Source: Pseudomonas sp. MM223 (GTDB lineage Bacteria > Pseudomonadota > Gammaproteobacteria > Pseudomonadales > Pseudomonadaceae). Taken from it: a stretch of DNA of 64,000 nucleotides. Shown here piece after piece: positions 33,644 through 44,603 of this stretch. Positions within the stretch are counted from its first letter, which is position 1. Each line of letters opens with the position of its first letter. The notes under the pieces are model-generated. The model ran no database searches. It saw only the letters and a list, made by a program, of their open reading frames with translations, and was not told the DNA's origin. The stretch is from assembly GCA_947090765.1 (NCBI GenBank), contig OX352322.1:5883001-5947000 (forward strand), read 5' to 3'. Both the position numbers and the translations under genes were made by a program.

Positions 33644-35102
33644 GGCCGAAGCGATCGGTACTGGCATCGTAGCGCCAGTCGTGGCCGACACTGCTGGCCA
33701 GCCACTGCGCGCCATTGCCGGTGAGTTCTTGCTGGGGATAGCGCCGGACTATCCAGAACTTCATCAGCATGGCATGGATCACCAAACCGCTGACGAAACC
33801 GACCACGAATGCCCAGTCACCAGAACAGTACGCCAACGCGCTGGCCGCAGCCCACGCTAACAAGCCGGCAGGGTTGAAGCCGCGCCAATAGTGGAATTGC
33901 CCGTGCAGCTCATACAACTGCGGCACGTTCAACCGGCGTCGCCGAATCAGATAATAGTCAGCCACCATGATCCCGCCAATTGCCGAGAGGAACGATCCAT
34001 ACGAAAACAGGAAGGCGAACAAGTTATCAAGGATGGCCCACGGCATCGAAAGTGTACCGATGACGCCCGCGATCACCACTGCAGTCGGGTATCTGACGCG
34101 TGGAGCTCCAGCATTGACGAAGGTCAGCGCCGCCGGGATGAGGTTGGCCGCCGTATTGGTCGACCATTGTGCCAGCACCACCAGGACCATCAGCACAACC
34201 AGGCTCAGCCCCGTGCTCTGGGCCTGGATGACATTGATTGGGTTCCAGTCGCCGGCGGCGATGAAAGATGCCGCGCCAATGACCGCGATCCAGGTCTGAG
34301 TCAGCGGTAATGCGACCAGCTGAGCAAGAAAGATATGCCGGTTACGAGACAGGAAACCCCGAGCATTGACCGGTGTCCGCACGTGACGGGTGATATTGGG
34401 AATGTCGATGGCCAAGGTCGACCAGAAAGCCACGTTAGCCAGGAACAGGGTAATGATGGTGAGCTGCTTGTCGCCGACGAACGTCCAGATATTGACCCCT
34501 TTGGTGACCGCCAGCACATCGAGGGTCAGGTACATCCAAACCGAGATGGCAATGATCGCCGGCGCTGCGATGGACGAGAGTAGTTCCACCGCCTTGATAC
34601 CCAGCGCGGTATTGATGATTTGCACCACTGCGAAGATCACATACCACAAGGCCCAGTTGTCGAACCCGGTCAGATACTCGACGATACCGCTCAGGGCCAG
34701 GGCGCCGAGGTAGGTCTGGATACCGAACCAGATCGCCGCGACCAGGCCGCGGAACAATGACGGAATATGTGTGCCATGCACGCCGAACGGCGCTCGCAGA
34801 TACACCGCGAAAGACAAACCATGTTCGGTACCGATGTCCGCGGTCAGGGTCATCAGTAGCGCCAGGACGATGTTGGCCAGCAGAATGATCGCTACGACCT
34901 GTGGCAGCGGCAGGCCGGCAACACCCGTAGCACCCAGCTGGAAGGTGGCGATCATGAACGCGATACCGATCCAAATCCAGGTGAAACCCAGGGTACCGAT
35001 CGAGCGGTGTCGTCGTTGTACCGGAAGAATCGACAGTTCCAACAGGTTGTGACGGGAGACGGCCGGAGTCGGTGAGACAGTAGTCAATTCGGGGCTGTTC
35101 AT
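33621..35102 (-). CDS. NCS1-family nucleobase/hydantoin:cation symporter
   Basis: A 493-residue inner-membrane protein with about twelve hydrophobic helices. NCS1 hallmarks are the N-terminal LLELSILPVQRRHRSIGTLGFTWIWIGIAF and VAAIWFGIQTYLGALAL (substrate-site Trp/Gln). It resembles Mhp1-type hydantoin and allantoin/uracil permeases. Beside hyuA/hyuB it probably imports creatinine, N-methylhydantoin or a related ring. I used 35102 (MNSPELTTV); the open frame upstream lacks membrane or family similarity. It follows hyuB by 144 bases. Confidence 0.9.
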   Translation of the reverse strand: MNSPELTTVSPTPAVSRHNLLELSILPVQRRHRSIGTLGFTWIWIGIAFMIATFQLGATGVAGLPLPQVVAIILLANIVLALLMTLTADIGTEHGLSFAVYLRAPFGVHGTHIPSLFRGLVAAIWFGIQTYLGALALSGIVEYLTGFDNWALWYVIFAVVQIINTALGIKAVELLSSIAAPAIIAISVWMYLTLDVLAVTKGVNIWTFVGDKQLTIITLFLANVAFWSTLAIDIPNITRHVRTPVNARGFLSRNRHIFLAQLVALPLTQTWIAVIGAASFIAAGDWNPINVIQAQSTGLSLVVLMVLVVLAQWSTNTAANLIPAALTFVNAGAPRVRYPTAVVIAGVIGTLSMPWAILDNLFAFLFSYGSFLSAIGGIMVADYYLIRRRRLNVPQLYELHGQFHYWRGFNPAGLLAWAAASALAYCSGDWAFVVGFVSGLVIHAMLMKFWIVRRYPQQELTGNGAQWLASSVGHDWRYDASTDRFGLTPSDQA

Positions 35103-35246
35103 CGAAGCACCTGTGCATGAATGGAAGGCGTAAACCTGCCTGCCATGACAATGGCCGCAGGCTCTTGGGAAAAGGAACGAACGGGGGCAACGGCCTTTGC
35201 TGGCGAATAGCAACCGAGCAAAGGCCGCAGCGGGCAGGGCCTGTGG

Positions 35247-37008
35247 TCAGCCTTGCAGCTGCTGGCGCCGGGCTCGGGTAGCTTCGATGTCCAGGCGCAC
35301 CTGCTCGTCGAGCACTACGCCGTACACTTCATAGGCCTGGTCGAGGCTGCAGAAGTCATCCAGCACATCCTCGCGCACCTGCTCGGCGCTACGCTCCAAC
35401 GGGTTGCCATAGCCACCGCCACAGGGCGAGTAGTAAGCCATCACATCGCCCGCCTTCGAGGCGTACCCGGAAAACTTCGACGGCATTGAGGCTACCTGCT
35501 CGGGGCTGGCGACGTTGTAGATCTCGGTTTTGCCCACCACCCCTTCGCAGCCACCGAACAACCCCCAGGGCACATCGAAATGCCGTTCGCTTTCGTGGGT
35601 GATGAAGCCCGCCGTGAGCACCCGCTGGGCCTTCACCACACCGATCCCACCGCGGTACTTGCCCGCGCCTGGCTGCACATCGTCACGCAACTCGTAGCGG
35701 TCACAGATCATCGGCAGGTGCATCCCCAGGTCTTCGATGGGGTTGTTGCGGGTATTGGCCATCAGATTGTCGATCGCATCGGGCCCGTCGGATTTCGGCC
35801 GCCCACCGTATGCCCCCTCGTTGACTTCGAGGAATACCCAATACTCGCCATCGGCCTTCACCCCGGAATAGGCGGCGAAGGAGATCGACGCAGAGCTTGC
35901 CGGCGATCACCCGCTCCGGCAGCACCGGGGCCAAGGCCTTGATGATCAGGTCGATCATCCGATTGCACTGGGTGAAGCGCGCCTCAGCGGCGGCCGGGAA
36001 CACCGGGTTGAAGATCGTGCCCAGCGGCGCCACCACACTGATCGGGCGGAACGAACCCTCGTTCGACGGCACCGGGCTGGGTAGCGTGGCAGCGTCGAGC
36101 AACAACTTGCGGAAGGCGGCGTAGGCGGCGACCTTGCAGGAGCCCTCGAACGGTACGTTGTACGCCGTTTCGGTCTGCGCCGCGGAACCGGTGAGGTCCA
36201 CTTCCAGGGCGTCGCCGCGGACCTTGACGGTGACAACCACTGGCAAGCGTCGCTCGCGGTTACGGCCATCGTCGTCGAGGTAACCTTCGGCGCGGTAGTC
36301 GCCGTCGGGGATCTGCGCGATCTGCTGGCGCATGATGGTCTCGGCGTAGTCGATCAGTTGGCTGATCGCGGTAAAGCAGAAGTCCCTGCCGTAGCGGCCC
36401 AGCAGCTCTTTGAAGCGCCGTGCACCGAGCTGCGCCGATGCCACCTGCGCCTCGATATCGCGGATCAACTGGTCGGCGGCACGGCTGTTGTAGCGGAACA
36501 TCTGCACCAACGCCTCGTTGCGCACGCCACGCTCGTACAGCTTGAGCCCGGCCATCAACATGCCCTCGGCATACACATCGCCGACGTCGATGATCAGCCC
36601 AGGCGTGGCCGCGCCGATATCGATATGGTGCGCGGTATTGCCGGCAAAGCCCACCAGCTCCCCTTCATGGAACACCGGCACGATCACCGCCAGGTCCGGG
36701 CTGTGGCTGGAGCCGTGGTAGGGATGGTTGTGCACCACCACATCGCCCTCATGCCACGCGCCACCCTGCAAGGTGGCCTCGATACCGCGCAGGTAGGCCG
36801 GAATCGACCCGATGTGCATGGGGGTGGATTCAGATTCACAGATGGTCTGGTAGCGGGTGTCGAACAACCCGGCGCCCATGTCCTGGGACTCGCGGATGAT
36901 CGACGAGAACGACATACGGTACAGTACGTGGCCCATCTCTTCGGCGATGGTCTTCAAGGCGCCACTGATGACTTGCAGGGTGATCGGATCGACCGTTTGG
37001 GTGTTCAT
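35247..37008 (-). pseudogene. hyuB: N-methylhydantoinase B subunit, frameshifted
   Basis: The protein starts MNTQTVDPITLQVISGALK and contains SESTPMHIGSIPAYLRG, VVVHNHPYHGSSHSPDL and HHIDIGAATPG, all typical of HyuB. Near 35886-35893 the frame changes: after PERVIAGKLC the continuation SISFAAYSGVKADGEYWVFLEVNEGAYGGR lies in another frame and runs to the normal end (35247). Removing one base (or adding two) joins them. HyuB pairs with HyuA to hydrolyse N-methylhydantoin with ATP. Gene spacing to hyuA is 16 bases. Either recently inactivated or a sequence error. Confidence 0.88.
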
Positions 37009-37024
37009 GGCTGTGTCCTCTGGA

Positions 37025-39115
37025 TTACTGGTGGGAGATGATCAGGTTGCCGTGGGCACTCACCCTGGCCACCCAACCTGGCGGCACCAGCGAGGTGGAG
37101 TCGTGCTGCATGAGCATCGCCGGGCCTTCGATGTACTGGCCAGAGTGCAGCTTGCTGCGGTCGTAACGCGGCGTCGGCAGGCACTGACCGTCGTCGAACC
37201 AGGTGTCGCGCTCATAGAGGAAGGCCTGGCGGGTGTCGCTGTCGAGTGCTGCCGGCAATGGCTGCCAGGCCAGTTTCTCGGCCTTGGCGTGGCCGATCAC
37301 CCGCAGGCTGACCATCTCCACCGGCGCACCGGCGTAGCAGTAGCCATAGTCCTGTTCATGCACTTGGTGGAAGTGCGCCACTACCTCGGCGATGGCCTGA
37401 CGGCTCAGCCTGCCCTGGGGGATCAGCGCACGCAGTTCGAAGCCCTGGCCGTCGTAGCGGCACTCGGCGATCCGGGTCAGTTGCATGCAGGCCTCGTCGA
37501 CGCCGTCGTTGCGCAACTGCTCACGCACGTTGGCTTCCAGCGCCCGCAGGCTGGTCTCGATGCTCTGCAGTCGCGCGTCGCTGATCTGGTCGAGGGTGCA
37601 TAGCAGCGAACGCAATGCCTCGTATTGCAGGTCTGTGGTCAGTAGCCCGGCGGCGGCGGTGATACCGGGGGCTGGCGGGATCAGTACCGATTTGGCATTG
37701 ACCTCGTCGGCTAGCGCCGGCCCATGCACCGGCCCTGCCCCGCCAAACGGCATCAGGACGAAATTGCGAGGGTCGATACCCCGGGCCACCGAGTTGGAAC
37801 GGATGGCCAGGGCCATGTTGTTGTTGACCACCCTCAGGATGCCCAGTGCCGCCTGGTGCACGTTCAAACCCAAGGGTTTGGCGATCTTTTCCTCAATGGC
37901 CTGGAACGACAGCGCCGGGTCGATCTTCAGGTCGCCGCCCAGCATCTGGTCCGGGTCCAGCCGGCCAAGCACGATGTTGGCATCGGTGACTGTCGGCTCC
38001 AAACCACCGCGGTTGTAGCAGGCCGGCCCGGGGTTGGAGCCGGCCGAGCGCGGGCCGACCTGAAACCCCCCGGCCGGGTCGATGAAGGCCACCGAGCCGC
38101 CCCCGGCGCCGATGGTGATCAGGTCGATCATCGGCACCAGCACGGGGTGGCCGGAGACGTAGGAGTCACGCGGGTTCATCACCTTGATCTGGCCGTCGAC
38201 CAAGGTTGAGATGTCCGCTGAGGTGCCGCCGATATCGACGGTAATGAGGTTACGTTCGCCATCAAGGCCGGCAAAGTAGTGCCCGCCCATCACTCCACCG
38301 GCGGGGCCGGACATGAGGATGTTCACCGGCCGCTCGCAGCAGCTTTCCACCGTGGCCACGCCACCGTTGGACTGCATGATGCGCAAGTCGGCGTGGATGC
38401 CGTTGTCGCGCAGTTGTGTGGCCAGGTGGGTCAGGTAGTGGGCGGTACGCGGGCCGACGTAGGCGTTCATCGCCGTGGTGGAAAAGCGCTCGTACTCGCG
38501 CATCACATCCACCACGTCGGTGGAGCAGCAGACGAACGCGTCAGGCATCACCTCCTGGACGATGGCCTTGGCGCGCAGTTCGTGGGAGCGGTCGAGGAAG
38601 GCATACATGAAGCCGATGATCACCGCCTGCACACCACGGGCCTTGAGCACCTCCGCCGCCTCACGCACCTCCTGCTCATTCAGGGGCGTTTCCACCTGGC
38701 CATGGGGTGGCAGGATGCGTTCGTTGATGGCGATGCGGTTGCGCCGCCGCACCAGCGGCGCGCTTTGCCAGGGCACATCGAACTGCAGCGAGAAGTTGTA
38801 CGGCCGTTTGTGCCGGCCGATGTGCAGAATGTCGCGGAAGCCTTTGGTGGTGAGCATGCCCACCTCGGCGCCGTTGTGTTCGATGGAAATGTTGGTGGCC
38901 ACCGTGGTGCCGTGGACGATCAGCTCCACCTCTTCGGTGCCGATCCCGGCCTTGGCGCACAGTTCGAGGATGCCACGCATCACCGCGATCGACTGGTCTT
39001 CGAGGGTGGTGGGGACTTTGTGCGACAGGATTCGCCGGCCAATGGAGTCGCGCTCCGTGGTCTCCAGAATCAAGTCTGTGTTGGTACCGCCGACATCTAC
39101 GCCTATACGGGCCAT
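37025..39115 (-). CDS. hyuA: N-methylhydantoinase A / 5-oxoprolinase-family subunit
   Basis: A 696-residue protein with an ASKHA-type ATPase core. It has RIGVDVGGTNTDLILE (phosphate 1), VHGTTVATN, ITVDIGGTSADIS (phosphate 2) and MPFGGAGPVHGPALADE. The N-terminal Hydant_A_N and C-terminal domains are complete. With HyuB it forms the ATP-dependent amidohydrolase that opens the N-methylhydantoin ring (known from P. putida 77); related enzymes act on 5-oxoproline or hydantoins. First gene of the hyuA-hyuB pair. No defect visible. Confidence 0.92.
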   Translation of the reverse strand: MARIGVDVGGTNTDLILETTERDSIGRRILSHKVPTTLEDQSIAVMRGILELCAKAGIGTEEVELIVHGTTVATNISIEHNGAEVGMLTTKGFRDILHIGRHKRPYNFSLQFDVPWQSAPLVRRRNRIAINERILPPHGQVETPLNEQEVREAAEVLKARGVQAVIIGFMYAFLDRSHELRAKAIVQEVMPDAFVCCSTDVVDVMREYERFSTTAMNAYVGPRTAHYLTHLATQLRDNGIHADLRIMQSNGGVATVESCCERPVNILMSGPAGGVMGGHYFAGLDGERNLITVDIGGTSADISTLVDGQIKVMNPRDSYVSGHPVLVPMIDLITIGAGGGSVAFIDPAGGFQVGPRSAGSNPGPACYNRGGLEPTVTDANIVLGRLDPDQMLGGDLKIDPALSFQAIEEKIAKPLGLNVHQAALGILRVVNNNMALAIRSNSVARGIDPRNFVLMPFGGAGPVHGPALADEVNAKSVLIPPAPGITAAAGLLTTDLQYEALRSLLCTLDQISDARLQSIETSLRALEANVREQLRNDGVDEACMQLTRIAECRYDGQGFELRALIPQGRLSRQAIAEVVAHFHQVHEQDYGYCYAGAPVEMVSLRVIGHAKAEKLAWQPLPAALDSDTRQAFLYERDTWFDDGQCLPTPRYDRSKLHSGQYIEGPAMLMQHDSTSLVPPGWVARVSAHGNLIISHQ

Positions 39116-39229
39116 TCTGCGTCACTCCTGGTGTTCGGAATGTGCTCGAACGTCAACGCCCGAGCCGATTCGCACGTGGGTCTTGTGGTTGTGTCGAGGT
39201 GCTGCAGGCCCTGCACAGGGCCTTTGGAG

Positions 39230-40555
39230 CTATGCCAAGGGGTTGGCGGGTACATCGCTGACGTGGTTCAGTGGGCGCCCTGCCGTTTCAGGTAGCGACA
39301 ACCCGCCAGCCAAGGCGAACAGGGCGATGGCAGCCAGGTAGTAAGCCGGTGCCAGTGGGTCACCGCTGCGCTCAATCAGCCAGGTGGCGATCAGCGGCGC
39401 GGTGCCACCAAACAGCGTGTAGGCCATGTTGTAGGTGATGGCCGAGGCGGTGTAGCGACTGCGGGTGGGGAACACTTCCGACAACAGCACGGCCGTGACC
39501 ACACCGCAGAGCACCGCGCCGATGGCCAGCAGAAAGGCCCCGGCCAGGGCTGGCAGGAACACACCCGAACGCGCCAGCAGAAAGGCCGGGTAGATCGTCA
39601 GCACCAGCCAGGCGGCGGCCGCGAGCATGGTCGGGCGCCGGCCCACACGGTCCGAGAAGCGGCCGGCAAAGGGGCAACACGCAGCGGCGAACAGCAAGGT
39701 CAGCAGCGAGATCAGCAGCGCCGTCGGCTGGGGCTGCCCGCCTTGCAGTTGCAGGTAGGTCACGAAGTACGTGGTGCACATGTAGAACGACAAGGCCGTC
39801 AGCGAAATGAACGCCGCCAGGCAGCACATCGCCCCACCCTGCTCGCGCAATGTCTGGCCCAGCGGAGCATGCACAGCACGCTCGGCGCTAGCCAGCGCCT
39901 TGAACGCCGGCGTCTCGTCCAGGCGCCAGCGCAGGTACAGGCCCACCAACCCGAGGGGCGCGGCGATCAGAAAGGGCAGGCGCCACCCGAAGCTCGCCAT
40001 CTGTTCTGCGCTGAGCCAAGTGTTCAAGGCATAGGTGACAACGGCCGCCGCTGCGAACGAAGCGAAGGTCGACACCAGCGCGGCACTGCCATAGCGGGCG
40101 CGCTGCCCGGCCGGGGCGTGCTCGATGAGGTAAATGCAGGCACCGGCGTATTCGCCCCCGGCGGAAAAACCCTGCACACAGCGGATCAGCGTCAACAGCA
40201 ACGGAGCGGCCAGGCCAATGCTGGCATAGGTCGGCAGCAGCCCGATCAGGGTGGTGGCTGCGGCCATCAGCAGGATCGTGATCGACAACACCCGGCGCCG
40301 CCCGAAACGGTCCCCCAGCATGCCGAATACCAGCCCGCCGAGCGGGCGGAAAGCAAAGGCAACGGCGAACACGGCAAAGGTCTTGAGCAGCGCCGTGGTG
40401 CTGTCACCCGAGGGGAAGAACAACTGGGCGATGGTGGTCGCCAGAAACCCATACAGGGCAAAGTCGAACCACTCGACGAAGTTGCCGATGGACGCGGCCC
40501 AGACCACGCGTTTCAATTGCGCCGGCGCGACCGGCTGCTGCGACGTACCCGACAT
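39230..40555 (-). CDS. MFS transporter (metabolite:H+ symporter type)
   Basis: A 441-residue protein with twelve predicted membrane helices. It has the loop 2-3 motif [14 protein letters not shown] and the N-terminal [24 protein letters not shown], typical of the MHS family (ProP/ShiA/KgtP). [17 protein letters not shown] sequence ([19 protein letters not shown]) is also characteristic. It could carry sarcosine, glycine betaine or another product of the neighbouring pathway, but the ligand is not readable. Start at 40555 has GAGGTGG; it lies 114 bases before hyuA on the same strand. Confidence 0.9.
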   Translation of the reverse strand: MSGTSQQPVAPAQLKRVVWAASIGNFVEWFDFALYGFLATTIAQLFFPSGDSTTALLKTFAVFAVAFAFRPLGGLVFGMLGDRFGRRRVLSITILLMAAATTLIGLLPTYASIGLAAPLLLTLIRCVQGFSAGGEYAGACIYLIEHAPAGQRARYGSAALVSTFASFAAAAVVTYALNTWLSAEQMASFGWRLPFLIAAPLGLVGLYLRWRLDETPAFKALASAERAVHAPLGQTLREQGGAMCCLAAFISLTALSFYMCTTYFVTYLQLQGGQPQPTALLISLLTLLFAAACCPFAGRFSDRVGRRPTMLAAAAWLVLTIYPAFLLARSGVFLPALAGAFLLAIGAVLCGVVTAVLLSEVFPTRSRYTASAITYNMAYTLFGGTAPLIATWLIERSGDPLAPAYYLAAIALFALAGGLSLPETAGRPLNHVSDVPANPLA

Positions 40556-40675
40556 ATCCACCTCACTGTCTGTTGAAGAACAAGCGATTGGCAGTTCGAA
40601 ACCTTCACGTAGCGAGTGGGCTGCAGGCGCAGCCCTCAAGCTCCTTCCGGGTGGGCCTCTGGTGGGCCGTCACCG

Positions 40676-41932
40676 TCAATATGCGCCCTGCGCCTCCAGC
40701 CCCCGACGGCTGAACACCAGCGAGGCATTGGCCCCACCGAAACCGAAGCTGTTGGACATCACGCAATTCACCTGCTGTCCTTCGCGCACGCTGCGCACCA
40801 GGGGCAGCCCCTCGACCTGGGGGTCGAGCTGTTCGATGTTGTGCGAGGCCGCCATGAAGCCATGGCGCATCATCAGCAACGCGTAGATCGCCTCGTGCAC
40901 CCCGGCCGCGCCCAGCGCGTGGCCGCTCAGCGACTTGGTCGGCTCGAACGGCGGCAGTTCACCGTCGAAGGCCTGCAGTGCCGCCTTCAGTTCCACCAGG
41001 TCGCCCGCCTGGGTGCTGGTGCCGTGGGTGTTGAGGTAGTCCACCGGCTCCGTACAACTGGCCAGGGCCATCTGCATGGCGCGCAGTGCACCGTCGCCGC
41101 TGGGGGAAACCATGTCCTGGCCGTCGGAAGCCGTGCCATAGCCGATCACTTCGGCGAGGATCGTCGCCCCACGCGCCTGGGCATGCTCCAGCGCTTCCAG
41201 CACCAGCACCCCCGCCCCGCCGCTGATGACAAAGCCATCGCGGGCCACGTCGTAGGGGCGACTGGCAGTGGCTGGCCGGTCGTTGTAGCCGGTGGAAAAC
41301 GCCCCCATGGCGTCGAACATGCAGCTCTGGCTGAAGTGCTCGGCTTCGGCACCACCAGCAAACACCACATCCTGTTTGCCGAACTGGATCTGCTCGAAGG
41401 CATGGCCGATGCAATGGGCGCTGGTGGCGCAGGCCGAGGCGATAGAATAGTTCAGGCCCCTGATGCCAAAGAAACTGGCCAGGCACGCCGAGACCGTACT
41501 GGTCATGGTACGAGGTACACGGTACGGCCCGACCTTGCGTACACCCTGGCTGTGCAGCAGCTGGTTGGCCTCGACGATGTCTTCGCTGGAGCCGCCACCC
41601 GAACCCATCACGCAGCCGGTACGGGTGGCGGCCACCTGCTCGGGCGTCAGCCGCGCATCGGCGATGGCATCGGCCATGGCAAGGTAGCCATAGGCTGCGG
41701 CATCGCCCATGAAGCGCCGGTGGCGCCGGTCGATGCGCTGAAAGTCGACCTCCAGCCGGCCGCTGACATGGCTGCGCAGCCCCGCTTGCGCATAGGCCGG
41801 GTTGAAGGCGATTCCCGAGCGCCCCTGGCGCAATGCCTGGAGCACTTGCGCTGGGCTGTTGCCCAGGCACGAGACGATGCCCATGCCGGTCACCACCACG
41901 CGACGTAGCCCGATTGTCTGCTTCGATAGCAT
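40676..41932 (-). CDS. Beta-ketoacyl-ACP synthase II-like protein (FabF family)
   Basis: A 418-residue condensing enzyme. It has the active-site Cys in [14 protein letters not shown] and His residues in [12 protein letters not shown] and [26 protein letters not shown] at the C-terminus completes the thiolase fold. Start at 41932 has GTGGAG. Family members extend acyl chains in fatty-acid or polyketide synthesis. An extra KAS enzyme has no evident role in creatinine metabolism, so it may serve a separate function or be a passenger. A 120-base gap follows before the MFS gene. Confidence 0.92.
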   Translation of the reverse strand: MLSKQTIGLRRVVVTGMGIVSCLGNSPAQVLQALRQGRSGIAFNPAYAQAGLRSHVSGRLEVDFQRIDRRHRRFMGDAAAYGYLAMADAIADARLTPEQVAATRTGCVMGSGGGSSEDIVEANQLLHSQGVRKVGPYRVPRTMTSTVSACLASFFGIRGLNYSIASACATSAHCIGHAFEQIQFGKQDVVFAGGAEAEHFSQSCMFDAMGAFSTGYNDRPATASRPYDVARDGFVISGGAGVLVLEALEHAQARGATILAEVIGYGTASDGQDMVSPSGDGALRAMQMALASCTEPVDYLNTHGTSTQAGDLVELKAALQAFDGELPPFEPTKSLSGHALGAAGVHEAIYALLMMRHGFMAASHNIEQLDPQVEGLPLVRSVREGQQVNCVMSNSFGFGGANASLVFSRRGLEAQGAY

Positions 41933-42139
41933 GCGTTGACTCCACAGGTTCAAGACTGTCCGGGCATCCAGATTGGGTGGCCATGGATTCGAGTCTAAGG
42001 CGCGGTTTTGATTCTGATAATTCGTATTTCGTGGCGCATTGATGCCGTATGGAGCATCAATGAGTTTCCTTGGCCCACGGCAAAGCGCCCCGCTCGGCCA
42101 AGGCCGACTGGGCTCGGTGAATGCTCTGTCTACAGGGCG

Positions 42140-43382
42140 TCAGGCAAAGCGTTCGACCTGCGCAGGCGTACGGCGCATCAGCACCTTGCCGTTGCGCACC
42201 GACACCAGCGCATGGCCCTGGCTGCGAACCATCTCGTAGTCATCCGGTGCCGACAGCAGCAGCAGGTTGGCCGGCCGGCCGACCTCGATGCCATAGCGTT
42301 CGCCGAGGTTGAGGGTACGGGCACTGTTGTCGGTGATCAGGTCCAAGCTGCGTTGCAGGTCTTCGTAACCGAGCATGTGGCAGATATGCAGCCCGGCTTC
42401 GAGAATGCGCAGGATGTTGCCGTTGCCCAGCGGGTACCACGGGTCGACGATCGAATCCTGGCCGAAACACACGTTCATCCCGGCACGGTCGATCTCGGCC
42501 ACGCGTGTCAGCCCGCGGCGCTTGGGGTAGCCGTCGAAGCGCCCTTGCAGGTGGATGCTTTCGGTGGGGCACGAGACGAAGTTGATCCCCGACATTTTCA
42601 GCAGGCGGAACAACTTGTAGCAGTAAGCGTTGTCGTAGGAGCCCATGGCCACGGTGTGGCTGGCCGTGACCCGCGTCCCCATGCCGCGCACCCGCGCCTC
42701 TTCGGCCAGCACTTCGAGGAAGCGCGACTGCGGGTCGTCGGTTTCATCGCAATGCACGTCCACCAGGCAGCCGGTGCGCTCGGCCAGGTCCATGAGGAAC
42801 TTGATCGACGCCACGCCCTGGTCGCGGGTGTTCTCGAAATGCGGAATGCCGCCGACCACATCGGCGCCCATGGCCACCGCTTCGGTCATCAGCGCCCGGC
42901 CATTAGCGTACGACTCGATGCCTTCCTGGGGGAAGGCAACGATCTGCAGGTCGACCAGGTGGCGCACTTCCTCGCGCACCTCGACCAGGGCGGTGAGTGC
43001 GGTGAGCTTGGGGTCGGTGACGTCGACGTGGGTACGCACGTGCTGGATGCCATGGTCTACCAGCATGCCGATGGTCTTCGTGGCGCGGGTCTTGATGTCG
43101 TCGTGGGTGGTGATTTCCTTGCGCTCGGCCCAGCGCTCGATGCCTTCGAACAAGGTGCCGCTCATGTTCCACTTCGGCTCACCGGCGGTGAGGGTGGCGT
43201 CGAGGTGGATGTGCGGTTCGACGAAGGGCGCCACCACCAGGTTCTGCTGGGCGTCCAGGCTCATCCGCGCTGGCCGGCGCGGCCACGTTGACCTGTGCCG
43301 TGATGGCGGCGATGCGCTCGCCGTCCAGTTCGACGCGGAACAGGCCGGTCTTGCCGCGCAGGCGGGCATTGATGATGTTCAT
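42140..43382 (-). pseudogene. codA: Cytosine/creatinine deaminase (CodA family), frameshifted
   Basis: The N-terminus ([21 protein letters not shown], start at 43382 with AAGGAG) is in one frame. The catalytic body, from [20 protein letters not shown] to the end, is in another. The break is at two G at 43258-43259; removing one joins [12 protein letters not shown]. Metal and catalytic residues are present: H-x-H in EPHIHLD, H in [11 protein letters not shown] in TASHTVAMG and D in [11 protein letters not shown]. CodA-type enzymes deaminate cytosine, and some act as creatinine deaminase giving N-methylhydantoin, which fits the hyuA/hyuB and carbamoylsarcosine amidase neighbours. Confidence 0.87.
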
Positions 43383-43386
43383 GGCG

Positions 43387-44603
43387 TTACTCCTTACCTG
43401 GGTCTTCGTTCATCCGCCACACGATCATGGCGACGGAAGCGTTCATGCGAAACAGCGGGTCGTCGAGGGACTGTCCGCTCAGTTGTTCGATGCGTTGAAT
43501 GCGCTGGTTGATGGTATTGCGGTGCAAGCCCAGTCGCTGTGCCGCCTTGAGCCCGTTGCCGTTTTCCTTGAGCAGGGCGTCGAGGGTGTGCACCAGCACG
43601 TGCGGCTGCTTGCGCCCGGGGGTGATCAGCGGGCCGAGGGTCTGGGCGACGAAATCGTCGATCAGCGAGCGGTCGACGATACCTTGCAGCAGGCGCAGCA
43701 CGCCCAGCTCGCTGAAGTCGCAGAAGCCGTTGGCCGGGTGCAGGTGCTGCGCCACCTCCAGGGCCTGGCGCGCCTCGCTGAGCGCCTGTCGGTAGTGGGC
43801 GCAATCGGCAACCAGGCTCGACAGGCCCATGTACAGGGCCAGCTCCCCGCCCCCCGCGCTCAACTGCCGATGCAAGGCGGCCAGGGTCATCGGCAGGTCG
43901 GCGGCATCCGTCAGCAACAGCACCTGCAGGTCGCCCGGCAACTGCGCCGTCACCGTCCCCGGCCGCTCACGGCACCAGGCTTCGAGCTGGTCCTCCAGTG
44001 CCTGGCGGATGGTTTGCCAGAGGCGCTCGCCCTGGGCCAGGCCATGGCGCTCGAACAACTGCTCAACGTGCAGCAGGCGCAGCGCCACTACCCGACGCGG
44101 CTCATCCAGTGCCAGCTCAAGGTGCGCCGCGCGCTGGCGGGCGATGGCCAGGCTTGGATAGTCGCCGCTGAGCAACTGCCCGAGAATGTCGTTGCGCGAC
44201 CGGCGCACCTGGTTCATCTGCACCAGAGCCGTGCCGATCAGGTGAGTGACGATCACCATCTTCAGGGCATAGGGCTGCTCGATCAACGGCAGGCCTAGTT
44301 GCTCGGCACGGGTGATCACTGCGGGTGGGATGGCCTGGATGAAGGTGCCGCCGGTAAGGATCACCATCCAGGTAATCCCCACGGCCTCGCCGTCTTCGAC
44401 CAGGCTCAGCAGGTTGGCCTCGCCACGCGGGTGGTTGATGCCGGTGACGAACACCAGTTCCCCCCCATCACCCACTCGGCGATGCCTTCGTTCTCCGCCA
44501 CGTAGGGCCAGCGCACCCGCCGCTGCAGGTTGTGCGCGCCGGCACGCACGGTCATCTCGTGCAGGCCCGGCAGGTGCAGGATCTCCTCCAGCGCCAGGCT
44601 CAA
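43387..44603 (-). pseudogene. PucR-family transcriptional regulator, frameshifted
   Basis: The true N-terminus (MSLALEEILHLPGLHEMTVRAG, start 44603) has the PucR purine-catabolism domain, in a different frame from the rest. They meet at a seven-C run (44460-44466); eight would restore WVMGGELVFVTGINHPRG. The C-terminus holds the PucR-type HTH (LLKENGNGLKAAQRLGLHRNTINQRIQRIEQL). Start overlaps the codB stop, and codA follows after 4 bases, so the three form one operon and PucR probably controls it in response to ring substrate or nitrogen state. Confidence 0.87.

Noticed and set aside
42008..43291. 427-codon open frame on the plus strand over codA
   Set aside because: Antisense of the CodA catalytic domain; its composition (QV, HQ, VG repeats) is unlike a protein and no start signal is present.
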